Shown here in pieces: positions 34,613-45,781 of a stretch of 64,000 bases of DNA. The DNA is from Trematomus loennbergii. Taxonomy: Eukaryota > Chordata > Actinopteri > Perciformes > Nototheniidae. Each line of letters starts with the position of its first letter. Within the stretch, counting starts at the first letter, position 1. The stretch spans positions 419,001-483,000 of the forward strand of contig JAAOOA010000061.1 in NCBI GenBank assembly GCA_012861695.1, read 5' to 3'. Below the pieces are notes generated by a model. That model saw only the letters and a list, made by a program, of their open reading frames with translations, did not search any database and was not told the origin of the DNA. The translations under genes were made by a program, and so were the position numbers.

Positions 34613-37600
34613 ATGACTTTTTACAGACTTCTCTCCGCGGTTCTTTTACCGATATGTTGGGTGTTTGTCGCCGTGGTGGGGGAGGCTGTAAACCCGGTCA
34701 CAGAGGCTCAGATCCCCGCAGTGACGAAACTCCAGCACCGGGGGGAACTCACACACAGCGGCGGGAAAAGCACCGCGGAGGAGGGCTGTTTAACGGGCTG
34801 GACAGCTCCATGATTCAGAGGGCCCTGTACGTGCTGATCGGGATCACCATCATCGGGGTTATTTACTTCGTCATCCGGGCTGTGAGGTGAGGACAACCGT
34901 GATTAGGTCCACACACCAAACCCATTCATAAAAACAGTGATTTAGACAAACACTGGGGACAAAGTAGGCTACAATGTGAAACTTGTTTTCTTCTACTATA
35001 GTAATTGGCACAAGTTTACAAATTATACGTACACGTTATATATCTTATCACAAATCTACATTGTGTATTTTACCTTTATGTGGAGCCCTTTATATGGATA
35101 GATGCAACACCAAACCCCATTCATAAAAATAGTGATTTAGTAAACACTGGGGACAGATTAGCCAAAGTACAATGTACAACTTTTTTTCTTCTACTATAGT
35201 AATTGGCACAAGCTTAAAAAGTATACGTACATGTTATATATCATAATACAAATCTACATTGCGGCTTTTACCTGAATGTGGAGCCCTTTACAACCCTTTA
35301 TATTGATTAATGCAACACCAAACTCCATTCATAAAAGCAGTGATTTAGTAAACAATTGTGACAGATTAATAAAAACAACGTGTTTTGTTTTTTTCTTCTA
35401 CTACAATAGCTAGCCAGAGGTGGTAGAAGTACTCAGATCTTGTAGTAAAAGTAGAAGTACTCAGATCTTGTAGTAAAAGTAGAAGTACTCAGATCTTGTA
35501 GTAAAAGTAGAAGTACTCAGATCTTGTACTAAAAGTAGAAGTACTCAGATCTTGTAGTAAAAGTAGAAGTACTCGATCTTGTAGTAAAAGTAGAAGTACT
35601 CAGATCTTGTACTAAAAGTAGAAGTACTCAGATCTTGTAGTAGAGTACTCAGATCTTGTAGTAAAAGTAGAAGTACTCAGATCTTGTAGTAAAAGTAGAA
35701 GTACTCATCTTGTAGTAAAAGTAGAAGTACTCAGATCTTGTAGTAAAAGTAGAAGTACTCAGATCTTGTAGTAGTAGAAGTACTCAGATCTTGTAGTAGA
35801 AGTACTCAGATCTTGTAGTAAAGTAGAAGTACTCAGATCTTGTAGTAAAAGTAGAAGTACTCAGATCTTGTTTTTAATGGCACATTTTATTCATATAGGC
35901 TCCTTTCAACACTCTAAAGGTCGCCGTACAAGATACACAAAACAAAAACAAAACACCAGCAGAACAACAAGACAATATAATCAATAACAACAGAGGATGT
36001 GTCATGTGATCAGGGTGGATCTGCCAGTTTGACGAGATATGTTTTGAGACGTGATTTAATAATGGAGAGAGTCAAGAGTTCGTATGTGCGGTTGGAGGGA
36101 GTTCACTTTTTAATTTTGTTATTAACAATACAGTCATAACAGCCGGACTTCCTGTCATACTGTGTGTTTTCCCAGCAGCTGTACACACTCTGTAAACTGT
36201 GATTCGTGTGGTTTAATTAGGGAGTTACAGCCAGTCATGAGTTCAGCGTTAATCTGATCCCACAAACAGACGTGTGTTGTTATTGTATTATTTTAAAACA
36301 ATCAGTGCTGGTAATAATGACACTTCTTCTGCATCGACAGGCTGAAGAGGCCCGCCCACAAGAAGAAGTACGGCCTGCTGTCGAACTACGACGACTCCGT
36401 GGAGATGGAGGCGGTGGAGAGCGACGAGGACGACACGCTGTATGAAGCACGCAGCCTCCGCAGGTCAGAGAACAACAACACAACACAGAATACTGCTCTT
36501 TACGGTGATGCTGTACAACCGGCTCGCCTTGAATCATAGCAGTGATATGTGAACACAGACATTTTAATATCATTCAGTGGGACTTTAAATCCAGAATAAT
36601 CGTCCACAAACCTTTTATTCAGTTTTTAAGTAATACAGTGATAGTTTTCTGTATATCCAGGTACACTACAAACAGGATGTGCTAATAGAACATTTAGCAT
36701 ACTTTTAATAATAATAATAATAATAATAATTACACATATTAGACATGTAAGAGTTATTACTGTGGACAATAGAGTGCCACAGTGACGCGTCCTAAAACCC
36801 GGAAGTAAGCTGCGCATGGGTTCCTTCGACAAAAAAGCAATGCATCTAATCGATAGATTTATGATTAGAAAATTATAAAAGTAGGGTAGACATGTGGAGA
36901 TTATCCGTCTGAACAAAACGTGATCCGTCTCTTAATGTGTCTCAACCACAGACCTTATTTCCAGCTATTTTCCAAAATCCTATGGAGAAATTGCATTGCG
37001 TTTTTGTCGAAGGAACCGGAAGGAGTTTACTTCCGGGTTTTAGGACGCGTCACTGTGACACTCTATACCCACTAATAGAGTTCATACTTCCTGTACACAT
37101 GGGGGGAACTGTTGGTTCAAAACGGGTTATTCCCCCCAAATAATGGTAAGACAAAGTTATTAGGGGGAGCGGCAAAATTCATTAATAGTTACTTCAAAAT
37201 ATTTGTACAATAACCAACGATCAGCAGGTATGGGAGGTTTCACATTTGTATTTTCAGAGTTTGAATTCAACTCTCAGGGCATACATAAGAAAAAATCTAT
37301 ATATCGATTCAATAATAATAAATAAATAAAAATAACAATAATAGTAATAAAATACAATTTAAAAAGTCAAATAACAAGAAGAATTTATAATTAAAAAATT
37401 GAAAAACACATAATAAAATAAAAATAGGAAAATACAAATTAGAGTAAAAATAAATAAAGATATCAAAACATGACATTTAACGTGAAATAAAAGAGATAGC
37501 ATTTGTGAAAATAAAATTAAAGGTCACCTATATGCAAAATCCACTTCTTCATGTCTCTTCTACATCAACATGTGTCCCCTCTTCTTCATGTCTCCTCTAC

Positions 37601-38674
37601 ATCAACATGTGTCCCCTCTTCTTCATGTCTCCTCTACATCAACATGTGTCCCCTCTTCTTCATGTCTCCTCTACATCAACATGTGTCCCCTCTTCTTCAT
37701 GTCTCTTCTACATCAACATGTGTCCCTCTTCTTCATGTCTCTCTACATCAACATGTGTCCCCTCTTCTTCATGTCTCTTCTACATCAAATGTGTCCCCTC
37801 TTCTTCATGTCTCTTCTACATCAACATGTGTCCCCTCTTCTTCATGTCTCTTCTACATCAACATGTGTCCCCTCTTCTTCATGTCTCTTCTACATCAACA
37901 TGTGTCCCCTCTTCTCATGTCTCTTCTACATCAACATGTGTCCCCTCTTCTTCATGTCTCTTCTACATCAACATGTGTCCCCTCTTCTTCATGTCTCTTC
38001 CACATCAACATGTGTCCCCTCTTCTCATGTCTCTTCTACATCAACATGTGTCCCCTCTTCTCATGTCTCTTCTACATCAACATGTGTCCCCTCTTCTTCA
38101 TGTCTCTTCTACATCAACATGTGTCCCCTCTTCTTCATGTCTCTTCTACATCAACATGTGTCCCCTCTTCTTCATGTCTCTTCTACATCAACATGTGTCC
38201 CCTCTTCTTCATGTCTCTTCTACATCAACATGTGTCCCCTCTTCTTCATGTCTCTTCTACATCAACATGTGTCCCCTCTTCATGTCTCTTCTACATCAAC
38301 ACGTGTCCCCTCTTCTTCATGTCTTTTCTACATCAATGATCTGTTTGGTGTTTCAGCCAATCAGAGACAGGCTCTGGATATATCTGAGACCTGTAATATA
38401 TTGATGAAAAACAGTATAATAGGGGACCTTTAAGTAAAAATAAAATGTTCCAAAAAATATTTAAATGCGTCAGTGAGATCAGTTTAGGAAAAAAGAGAAG
38501 ATTGACACAACTATACTTTATTTTGAAGTAAAGGTACGATTGTTATGTCGAGTAAATGTTTTCACCACAACAACAAACACAGGATATAGTAACGTTTCAC
38601 AGTTTCCTGGACTTTAACACGCTGTGACATGTCGCTGCTGATCTGATTTCTGTTATCTGTGTCTGTTCAGATGA
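34613..38674 (+). CDS. fam174c: FAM174-family single-pass membrane protein, frameshifted exon 1
   Basis: Coding exons are 34613-34886, 36341-36463 and 38671-38674. Exon 1 starts with a signal peptide (MTFYRLLSAVLLPICWVFV) and ends with a membrane helix (ALYVLIGITIIGVIYFVIRA). Exon 2 encodes the cytoplasmic tail RLKRPAHKKKYGLLSNYDD... with an acidic ESDEDD run. Exon 3 supplies only the last base of Arg and the stop. The tail (YGLLxNxxDxxEM, SDE, ExRxLR) fits FAM174C best; FAM174A shares the helix pattern. The signal peptide and helix lie in different frames. One missing base in the G-run at 34783-34785 would reconcile them. A TATAAAA-like motif lies at 34540, about 70 bp upstream of the ATG. 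The function of the family is poorly known. This is either an assembly slip or a disrupted allele. Confidence 0.8.
34913..35400. repeat. Three imperfect tandem copies of a ~200-bp unit in fam174c intron 1
   Basis: ACACCAAACYCCATTCATAA and CTTCTACTATAGTAATTGGC recur near 34913, 35107 and 35314, about 194 and 207 bp apart. The third copy runs into the 28-bp array. Confidence 0.85.
35415..35872. repeat. 28-bp minisatellite, copy 1
   Basis: About 16-17 units of 28 bp (AGTACTCAGATCTTGTAGTA plus AAAGTAGA) with frequent small deletions. Preceded by AGCCAGAGGTGGTAGAAG, the start of a common fish interspersed repeat, from which it likely expanded. The partner array is at 58398-58838. Confidence 0.95.
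36770..37065. mobile_element. MITE with ~70-bp terminal inverted repeats
   Basis: The left arm GAGTGCCACAGTGACGCGTC...CGACAAAAAAGCAATGCA and the right arm are inverse over about 70 bp, with a few mismatches. TA flanks both ends (36770-36771 and 37064-37065), as in Tc1/mariner-like elements, though the superfamily is uncertain. Total 296 bp. It lies in fam174c intron 2 and is missing from the second duplication copy along with its surroundings. Confidence 0.85.
37517..38433. mobile_element. TTAA-bounded MITE, copy F, expanded and internally deleted
   Basis: TTAA-AGGTCACCTATATGCA at the left and GTATAATAGGGGACCT-TTAA at the right; inverted relative to copies C and D. The 37-bp array fills most of it. 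The roughly 350 bp that follow the array in the duplicate at 59226-60755 are missing here: the array joins directly to ATGATCTGTTTGGTGTTTCA. Confidence 0.9.
37543..38335. repeat. 37-bp minisatellite inside MITE F, about 21 units
   Basis: Reverse-complement form of the array at 17765-18470 (CTTCTACATCAACATGTGTC plus CCCTCTTCTTCATGTCT). Several units have lost one or two bases (TGTCCCTCTTC, CTTCTCATG). Long open frames in three phases are artefacts of a unit without stops. Confidence 0.95.
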
Positions 38675-38949
38675 GTGTCGTCCCCTGAAGGATCAGAGGA
38701 GTGTTTACGGTCAGCTGATTATTGATTATCAATCACAAGAGAGAGAGAGAGGATTGACCAAAGACTGCTGCTGGAGGAGGAAGAGGACGAGGACGAGGAA
38801 GAGGACCAAACTGTTATAGAAGATTTAAGCCAAAGCTGCTCGATGAACCCAAGCAGGATAATCATAATTTTTTTTAACGGTGGTTTGGATAGTAGATGAG
38901 TTTGTGGGAGAAGCAGACCTTTCTGTGGATGATTATGAAAAATCACTTT

Positions 38950-38982
<33 letters not shown>

Positions 38983-40910
38983 TCAAAGAGTCTTTTTCCG
39001 CTCTTCCTGTGTGCTTGAACTACTGCAAACTGATTCCAGACCAGCTGATAAACATGCAGTGTGACTCGGGTTTGGATGTTTTTTTTGTATATCCACATTC
39101 CTTTAATTCCTGCCATCTTATAAAGGTGGCGTGCTCAAACTAAAACATAGTGTGATTCCGGTTTGTTTCCACCTGTTGTTTGGAACAAAGAAGTCTCCTA
39201 AAGCGTGTCAAATAAACCTGAATCATCTCGGTAACAATGCACCTCCAAACTCCATTCATAAATCCAGCAATTTGATGCTTACACTCTCACCCGCGGGAGT
39301 TCATATGCTATAAAATGTTATTTATGTTTTCTATAATTTAAGCGCTCTCTCGTGTCAATTCAGGATGCTTCTTATCCTCCACATTTGTTTTAGCTTCTCA
39401 ATTAACTGTCAATTTGGAGATTTGTTCAGCAGTGTCATGAGAAGAACAGTAATGTGCCTTATATCTCCTGTATGTGAGCAAAAATATCACACCAAATTCC
39501 ATTTAAAAACCAAGTCATTTAACGCTTTCTCTTCCTAAGTGTGAGAAATGGGATCTGTGTGTTATCTCAAACACACAAAGCAAATACAGAAAGTTGCCAC
39601 GTTGGCGATCTGCAGAAATCCAGGTCGTAGTTCACATGTGTAAGAATAAACCAAAAAGATACACACTCGGCAGATTTCATTCGATTCGTCAGCAGGATTC
39701 GTTTTTTTTAGGGACACTCGGTGGAAAGACAAGTTATGTCTCTTTACATTTTGAAGTATATCCGAATTAAATGCGTTAATTTTCATTCATAAAGCCTTAT
39801 TTTTGTAATTATCCAACACCACTTCATCTCTCAGATATAATGTGGATCATAGTGTGAAAAGGAACATATATATGGATAAGATAATTGACCAAAGTTGTTC
39901 TAATCCACCATTGCATTTTGCTTTTAGGGTTTTTTAAGAAGCTATATCTGCAGAAAAAGACTCTGGAGGTGATTGAGATTATATATACGAGTATTATCTG
40001 GCCCCGAAAAGGTGGTTTGCTTATTTTTCCTTTTTGCTTCAGTTCATATTACAGTTAAGCAGAAATAGCTTTTGTTACCAATCATAGGAAACACTGCTGA
40101 ATTTAAAGCCGAATAAATATCAATTTATTATTTGCATTTTCCACATGTTGTATTCTTGCCTGTAAACAATATTCATATTGTTGTGTTCAGCTCTTCACCC
40201 ACTATAACGCTCTCAGGTTTCGTGTTCAAATAATCCCGAGACTTTAAAAAGATGTACACATTTGTAAAAAAGTACATGTAGGAATCTCTCTGATGTCTTT
40301 CATTTGTTTAAATGGAAATAAGGAGAGACACTTTTCCTCTGCTGGGATGCCAAAGTTTCATTTCTACAACATTGAACATTTTTGAGACAATTTCTAAAAT
40401 AAAAATATTTTCTGAAGTTCTCTGTGTGTGTGTGTGTTTGTGGAAAACTAAAAGAATAAAACCATTTTAGATTGCAATTTATAATATCAGGGTATATGCA
40501 GGAATCCTGAAGTCAAATGTAATACTTTTTAAGACCCTTTCCATACATTTTAAGACCTCATCGCCACTTCGAGTTTTAACCGGTTACATTGGCGACACAC
40601 TTTACCTCACATTGACTATATACAGGGTTCTTACACCTTTTCCAAAGTCAAATTCAAGCACTTTCAAGGTGTATTTCAAGCTTATCAAGCATCTTACAGC
40701 TGTTGTAAATTACATATTTATATACACATACTTATCCTCAAATGATTATTTCCCTACCTCACATTAAATCAGATGTTCTTTATGCTATAAACAACCAAAT
40801 GTGTGTTTCGTGATAGCATTCTACATGAGGATGATAAATTAAAGAAAAAGAAAACTAAGTGTAATATTTCAAAATGAGTGACCCCTCTGTAAGTAGACTG
40901 GGCATCCCAT

Positions 40911-42050
40911 ATAACCTGGCTGAGCCAATATACAACAATCAGCCAAATAACTTTTCAATACATTCTTTATTAACATGTTTCAGGTCCTTAGTTGGCAGTA
41001 AACATAAGGCTCTCCCAGGTTAGGCCAAAGGGGGCATTATATGCACACATATACTGTATCAACTCAAATGAGAATCAGAAATTATGCAAATCAAATCAAC
41101 TTTCAATCAGTCTTTGAGCTCCTTGAGTTGAAAAGCAAACAGAAAACCTGCACAGAACACTGCACTGAATCATTCAAGGTAAGGCTAAACAGCATACGGC
41201 CTGTTAGGGAGTGTCTTTCAGTTCCTTGAGTTTGTCCGTTAGCTGTCTCTCCAAAGTCTCCAGATGTCTTTCCTTTTCCTTAACAGCTCTTCCAAGGCCA
41301 TTGGGCTTGGAGATGAAGCTTAGTTTTCTTTTTATGCAACTGTGTACTACTTCTACTCCACTACAATTCAGAGGTAAAGGTGTACTTTGACTCCACTACA
41401 TGTATTTCCCTTTAGTTACTTTACAGATGTGGATGAATGATGTGAAATATAACCACGTGTTAAATCAGACTTTAGTTCCACCTGGAGTAAATTCACAAGC
41501 TACCCTGCAGTATACAAAGTCATTCAAACTAGCTGCACCTTTACCAGCTTTGAGAACACTTAATGATCAATCATTATAAAACAGTTCCCCTTCCCTCTTT
41601 TCCAAAGTGCAGCCTCTCCTACTAATAGGTGAAAGATAAAGCCTTTTATTAAACTTGTGTTTCTTTAAAAAAAAAAAAAAGTATACGATGCCCCTTGTAG
41701 CACTTTGAGATTACTTTTAGCAATGAAAGGTGCTTTACAAATAAAATGCATTATTCTTATTCTTATTATCAAAGTCAAATCGAATATCGTTTCCCGCAGT
41801 CCTACAGTGTGACATATATACAAAAAACAAAAGGGGCCTAGATAAGTGGGGTATACATTAAACAAAACAAAGGGCCTAGATAACCGGGGTATACAGTTTA
41901 AAATGTTAATAATATATTTAAAGTGTTCAAAGTACAGTTTCAGGTTAGAGTCCAGGACCATTTGGGCAGGAGAGAAAGGTCGGAGGCAGGGTGGAGAAGG
42001 CGGGGCTCCAAGCTAACCTGAAGAAGAGTGAGTTGGAGTATCTGGGGTCG
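40911..42050. other. Intergenic, no supported gene
   Basis: Includes a fish-repeat-like phrase at 41340-41440 (CTACTTCTACTCCACTACAA, CTCCACTACATGTATTTCCC). A direct repeat of GGGGTATACA with GGCCTAGATAA is at 41835-41895. No domain-bearing open frame. Confidence 0.45.
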
Positions 42051-42052
42051 AT

Positions 42053-42262
42053 TACATTAAATTACATTACATTGCATTTAGCTGACGCTTTTATCCAAAG
42101 CGACTTACAATAAGTGCATTCGACCACAAGATACAAACTTCAAGAAAACAGCATCATATAAGTACATCAGGTTTCATAGAGCCAAAACATTTCAAGTGCT
42201 ACTCAACTAGCTTTAGATAAGCCAGTCCTTTGTTAGTATATAAGTGCTTTGTTAGTAATTCA
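42053..42262. repeat. Common teleost interspersed repeat (GACGCTTTTATCCAAAGC)
   Basis: TTAAATTACATTACATTGCATTTAG then CTGACGCTTTTATCCAAAGC is a phrase found widely in teleost genomes. The class was not determined here. It extends to about 42262. Confidence 0.6.
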
Positions 42263-42605
42263 TGGGGTCGATGGAGTCTCCTCTTTGGTGCCGGGATGGG
42301 TGGGAGGTGGTGGTAGGTAGCAGCAGGTGTATGTGCAACACATCTTTCTTCTTAAGAAAAGCTTTAAGTACAATTGATTGTTTTTGTTCATTTCATATTG
42401 AGGAGAGCCAACAGGAAGTCTCTCATCAGCTGCAGCCTTCTTCTTTATTTTCCAAAATGCCTCCACGCTCCTCTTCACGTCTCAAACTCGCCCCGTGATG
42501 AATAAACTGAGAACAAAGAAAACCTGAGCTTACAGATTTGTCTGGAACACCAGAAACACGTGTTGAAACCTCAATAAATAAACTTCACACGGTACGACCT
42601 CTCAC

Positions 42606-42847
42606 CTTTCTGTGTGTCTTCACTTCCTGTCACCTGAGAGGAGAAGGAGAGAGAGAGAGAATAATGATGATAATTAAACAAAGAGAAACAGCCAGAATGA
42701 TGAAGAGAGAAAGAAGAGTGTTGTTTTCCTCTGAGGTCACGCTCCATTAAAGAGTTTACTATCTTGATGAATGGAGGATATGGTTTCAGTACTCACAGGT
42801 CTTCTGGATCGTGGCTCTGATCGTCTCTCCTTGTCCATCTCCGATCC
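42606..42847 (-). other. Two candidate small exons, gene unknown
   Basis: On the minus strand TTTACAG precedes a ~51-bp block (42797-42847) that ends before GTGAGTACT. A second block (about 42606-42633) lies between CTCTCAG and GTGAGAGG. A third acceptor-like CTTTGTTCTCAG is near 42508. These could be distal exons of the NLR gene upstream or of an unrelated gene. No domain is recognisable. Confidence 0.25.
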
Positions 42848-43190
42848 TGTAAAGACGAACACAATCCAACAGTTTAAGATCCAGTTTAAAATAAGTGTTA
42901 GTTCTTTGAGTCAGCTTCAGAGTCCTGATCTCATGCTTTACATCCCATCATATCTTCTCTGCAAACACTACGACTGCCTGCCACAGCTCTCAGCTGCATG
43001 ACAGGAAGTAACTACTCATTGGTCTAGAACAGGGGGGTCCAAACTTTTTTCACCGAGGGCCACATACAGAAAAATATATAAAGGTCTGGGCCGCTCTCTA
43101 GAGGTATGTTGCCTCATAAGTTCAGTTATAAGTCAGGAAACTCAATCAGATGAAGGTAAAGGATGCTTGTTACTTGAGGATGCTTTAAGA

Positions 43191-45781
43191 CAGTGGTTCC
43201 CAAACTTTTTGTGCCCAAGGCACACCAAAGGACAAGTAAAAATCTCAAGGCACACCTATTTGCAAAATAGCCCGTATAACACGTGTTATCACTCATATCA
43301 TGTAAAATATCTGTAAATGTGCATAATTATTTACTAATGCCAAATAAAATGTGACAAAGACAACTATATTACTCATGAAATATTTATTAACGAAATATTT
43401 CAATTAATTTGAAACTTTATCAAATTAGGCTTCATCAAAGCAGCAACACACTCATTTAAACCAGACAGGTCACACAATAAAAAATGAGGCAAAGGAAACT
43501 CAGCAGAAATTCAGCACAGAGAACTGTCAATGCAAGGAAGCTGCACTGTCCATGGTCCTGAACTACAAATTATAAATATAACATTTCAGCAATCAGCATA
43601 GAAACATGTGCTATTGTAAATATTTTTGCCGACTTACAAATTAGTGAGATACATGTGCCTGTCGGGGCGCGCAGATTTTTTTAATCCTTGGTGGCACTGA
43701 GGAGAGGGCCACTCGCAAGTCCTGTTCAACAGAGAGCCGTGACCTCCTGTTGTTCTTCATGTAAACCAGAGTAGAGAACGCCAACTCACACAGGTAGGTA
43801 GTGGGAAAAAGAAGAAGTTGCTCAATCGCGTGGTGGGAGATGCTTGGGTACTCCGATGCAGAAGCCAACCAAAACTGATCCAGTGGGAGCTCACTAAATT
43901 TGAGTTTCAGTGTGCGGTCCACACGGAGCTCTGCGCACTCCTCTCTCTCTTTCATAGTGAGCTTTTCTGATGAGAGTTCCGGGTGGAATGGGTCTCGGAT
44001 CCAGTCATAGTCCTCGATGTCAGCCACGTGGAAATAGCGGTCAAACCTCTCTTTTAAGGTCTGAAGGTGTTCGGCATATACAGCGCGCTCCCTGCTGCCT
44101 GCGGCGCAGCTGATGCCAGCGGGAACATGTCCATGGAGCCCTGTTCCAAAGCCTCGCGCCACAGGATAAGTTTGCCCATAAACCCCCGAATCTTGTCTGT
44201 GGATGATAAAATGTTTTCATTCCTGCCCTGAAGCTTGGCGTTTAACTCGTTGAGATGCCCAAATATGTCAGCGAGGTAAGCCAGCCTGGCGCACCACCTC
44301 TCATCCGCGAGCTTGTCTTTATGTGGGACAGCGTGTTCACGTGAAAATCCAAAAGCTCTTCCCGAAGCTCATAAAGACGGGATAGGACTTTCCCCCGTGA
44401 CAGCCAACGTACCTCTGTGTGGAGGATCAGGCTTTGGTGGTCGGCTCCCATCTCGGCGCACAGCTGGGAGAAGAGGCGAGATTTCAGGGGCCTTGATTTG
44501 ATGTAATTCACCATCTGCACAGCCTGATTCAGCACCTCAGTCAACTCCAGGGGCATGGTTTTGGCAACTAATGCCTCTCTATGCAAAATGCAGTGGTTTG
44601 TGACGATATGTGGGTTTTGTGCTCTCACCTTAGCAATAAATCCTTTCACTCTCCCCGTCATGCTTGCTGCACCATCTGTGCAAAGACTGACGCACATATT
44701 CCAGGTCAGACTGTTCTCTTTTAAATAGTTATTAGTTACCCTGAATATTTCTTCTCCCGTAGTATGGCTTTCCATTTCTTTGCAGAAGAAAAACGTCTCT
44801 TTGATAGAGTCAGCATCAACATATCTGACGTTTGCCAGAAGTTGGGCAGCCCCACTTATGTCAGTAGATTCGTCTATTTGTAGGGAAAATCTGCCGCTCG
44901 CCTGCAGTTTCTCTGTCAAATGTTGCTCAATGTCTTCTGACATGTCGTCGATTCTTCTTTTGATGTATTATCAGACGACGGCACTTTGGATAGCTCATTT
45001 GCGGCATCTGGACCCAGCATGATACCTACAATTTTTTGCAAGCGGGGAGGATGAGTGTCTCCGCTATTGTGTGAGGTTTCTTCTGCTTTGCAATGAGCTC
45101 CGCTAGCATGTAACTAGCCTCCATTGCCTTTTCAGACACTTTCACACAATCCAACAAACGGTCTTGCTGCCTCTGGTTCAGATCCCGCGCTCTTTTGAAG
45201 TAGGCCAAGTTTCTCTGAACATGGAAGGGATGTTTGGTTTCCAAGTGCCTCTTCAGCTTGCTTGGAACCATGTTCGCATTAGCTAACTTCTCCCGACAGA
45301 CGACGCACTCGGGTTGAGGATTGTTGCCATCCCCGGTCCAACTGAAGCCATAAGACAGGTAACTTTCATGATACTGTCTGCTGACATTTTTTTCCTCTTT
45401 TCTTTCGGTGGTGGGTTTTCGGCATCTCTGCACTGGTGGTTGGTGGTTTGCTCCGCACAAGAAAGCGCTCCATTTTCCCTCTTGCGTGTTTCTTTGTTTT
45501 AATGTTGTCCTTCAGCCTTCGTGTGTCACGGTCGTATAATTCCCACCTGCAACTGCGTTACCTGCGAAATATGGGGTTCCGTGAGGATTTTTTTAAAAGA
45601 ATTGTTTTTAGGTATAGAGTTTGCCTCTGTATTATGAAATGAGTGCATACAAAGTACTGATATAGTAAATTAAAAAATAATTATTTTTGTGTAGTTGTAT
45701 ATTGCAATAATAACGTATGGTTGTCACAAAATCCACGGCACACCCGGACTTGCCTCACGGCACACAGTTTGGGAACCACTG
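43191..45781 (-). mobile_element. Nested hAT transposon with perfect 8-bp TSD
   Basis: The termini are CAGTGGTTCCCAAACT at the left and its inverse AGTTTGGGAACCACTG at the right. The flanking duplication CTTTAAGA is perfect (43183-43190 and 45782-45789). Second-tier motifs GGCACACC / GGCACAC are also inverted. It carries its own transposase on the minus strand. It lies within the outer element at 43030-46182 and so is younger than it. Confidence 0.95.
43641..45460 (-). pseudogene. hAT transposase (ZBED5/SCAND3-like), frameshifted
   Basis: Transposase of the nested element, readable in three overlapping pieces: 45460-45026, 44943-44242 and 44162-43641. Piece 1 has a BED-type zinc finger (CVVCREKL...HLETKHP). 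Piece 2 has the catalytic-core phrases QIDESTDISGAAQL, CTDGAASMTG and TEVRWLSRGKVL. Piece 3 ends with the hAT dimerisation region (FWLASASEYPSIS, TTYLCELAFS). The first break is at an A/T homopolymer near 45031-45036 and the second near 44310. Otherwise the domains are full-length and intact, so the element is either very recently dead or intact with base-calling errors. Closest relatives by motif are ZBED5/SCAND3-type hAT proteins. Confidence 0.9.

Larger units (their letters stand above)
35368..40910. repeat. Segmental duplication, copy 1
   Basis: From AAAAACAACGTGTTTTGTTT to GACTGGGCATCCCAT this region is repeated at 58342-63245. The 2.5 kb after the MITE (38434-40910 versus 60756-63245) differs only by scattered substitutions and short indels. 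It contains fam174c exon 3 and its 3' UTR (AATAAA in TCAAATAAACCTG near 39209). The segment 35875-37150, with fam174c exon 2, is absent from copy 2. Confidence 0.95.

Noticed and set aside
35415..35872. CRISPR-like array of 28-bp repeats
   Set aside because: Units are contiguous with no unique spacers, and the host is a vertebrate; it is a minisatellite.
37505..38433. Plus-strand proteins of 262-299 residues (and 347-405 at 59213-60459; 231-279 minus at 17621-18479)
   Set aside because: All are read-through of a 37-bp tandem unit in every phase, inside MITEs; no promoter, splice sites or non-repeat domain.
38719..39313. Open frames duplicated at 61060-61642 (Ser- or Tyr-rich runs)
   Set aside because: They lie in the fam174c 3' UTR and come from GAGGA and TTA repeats; conservation between copies reflects the recent duplication, not selection.
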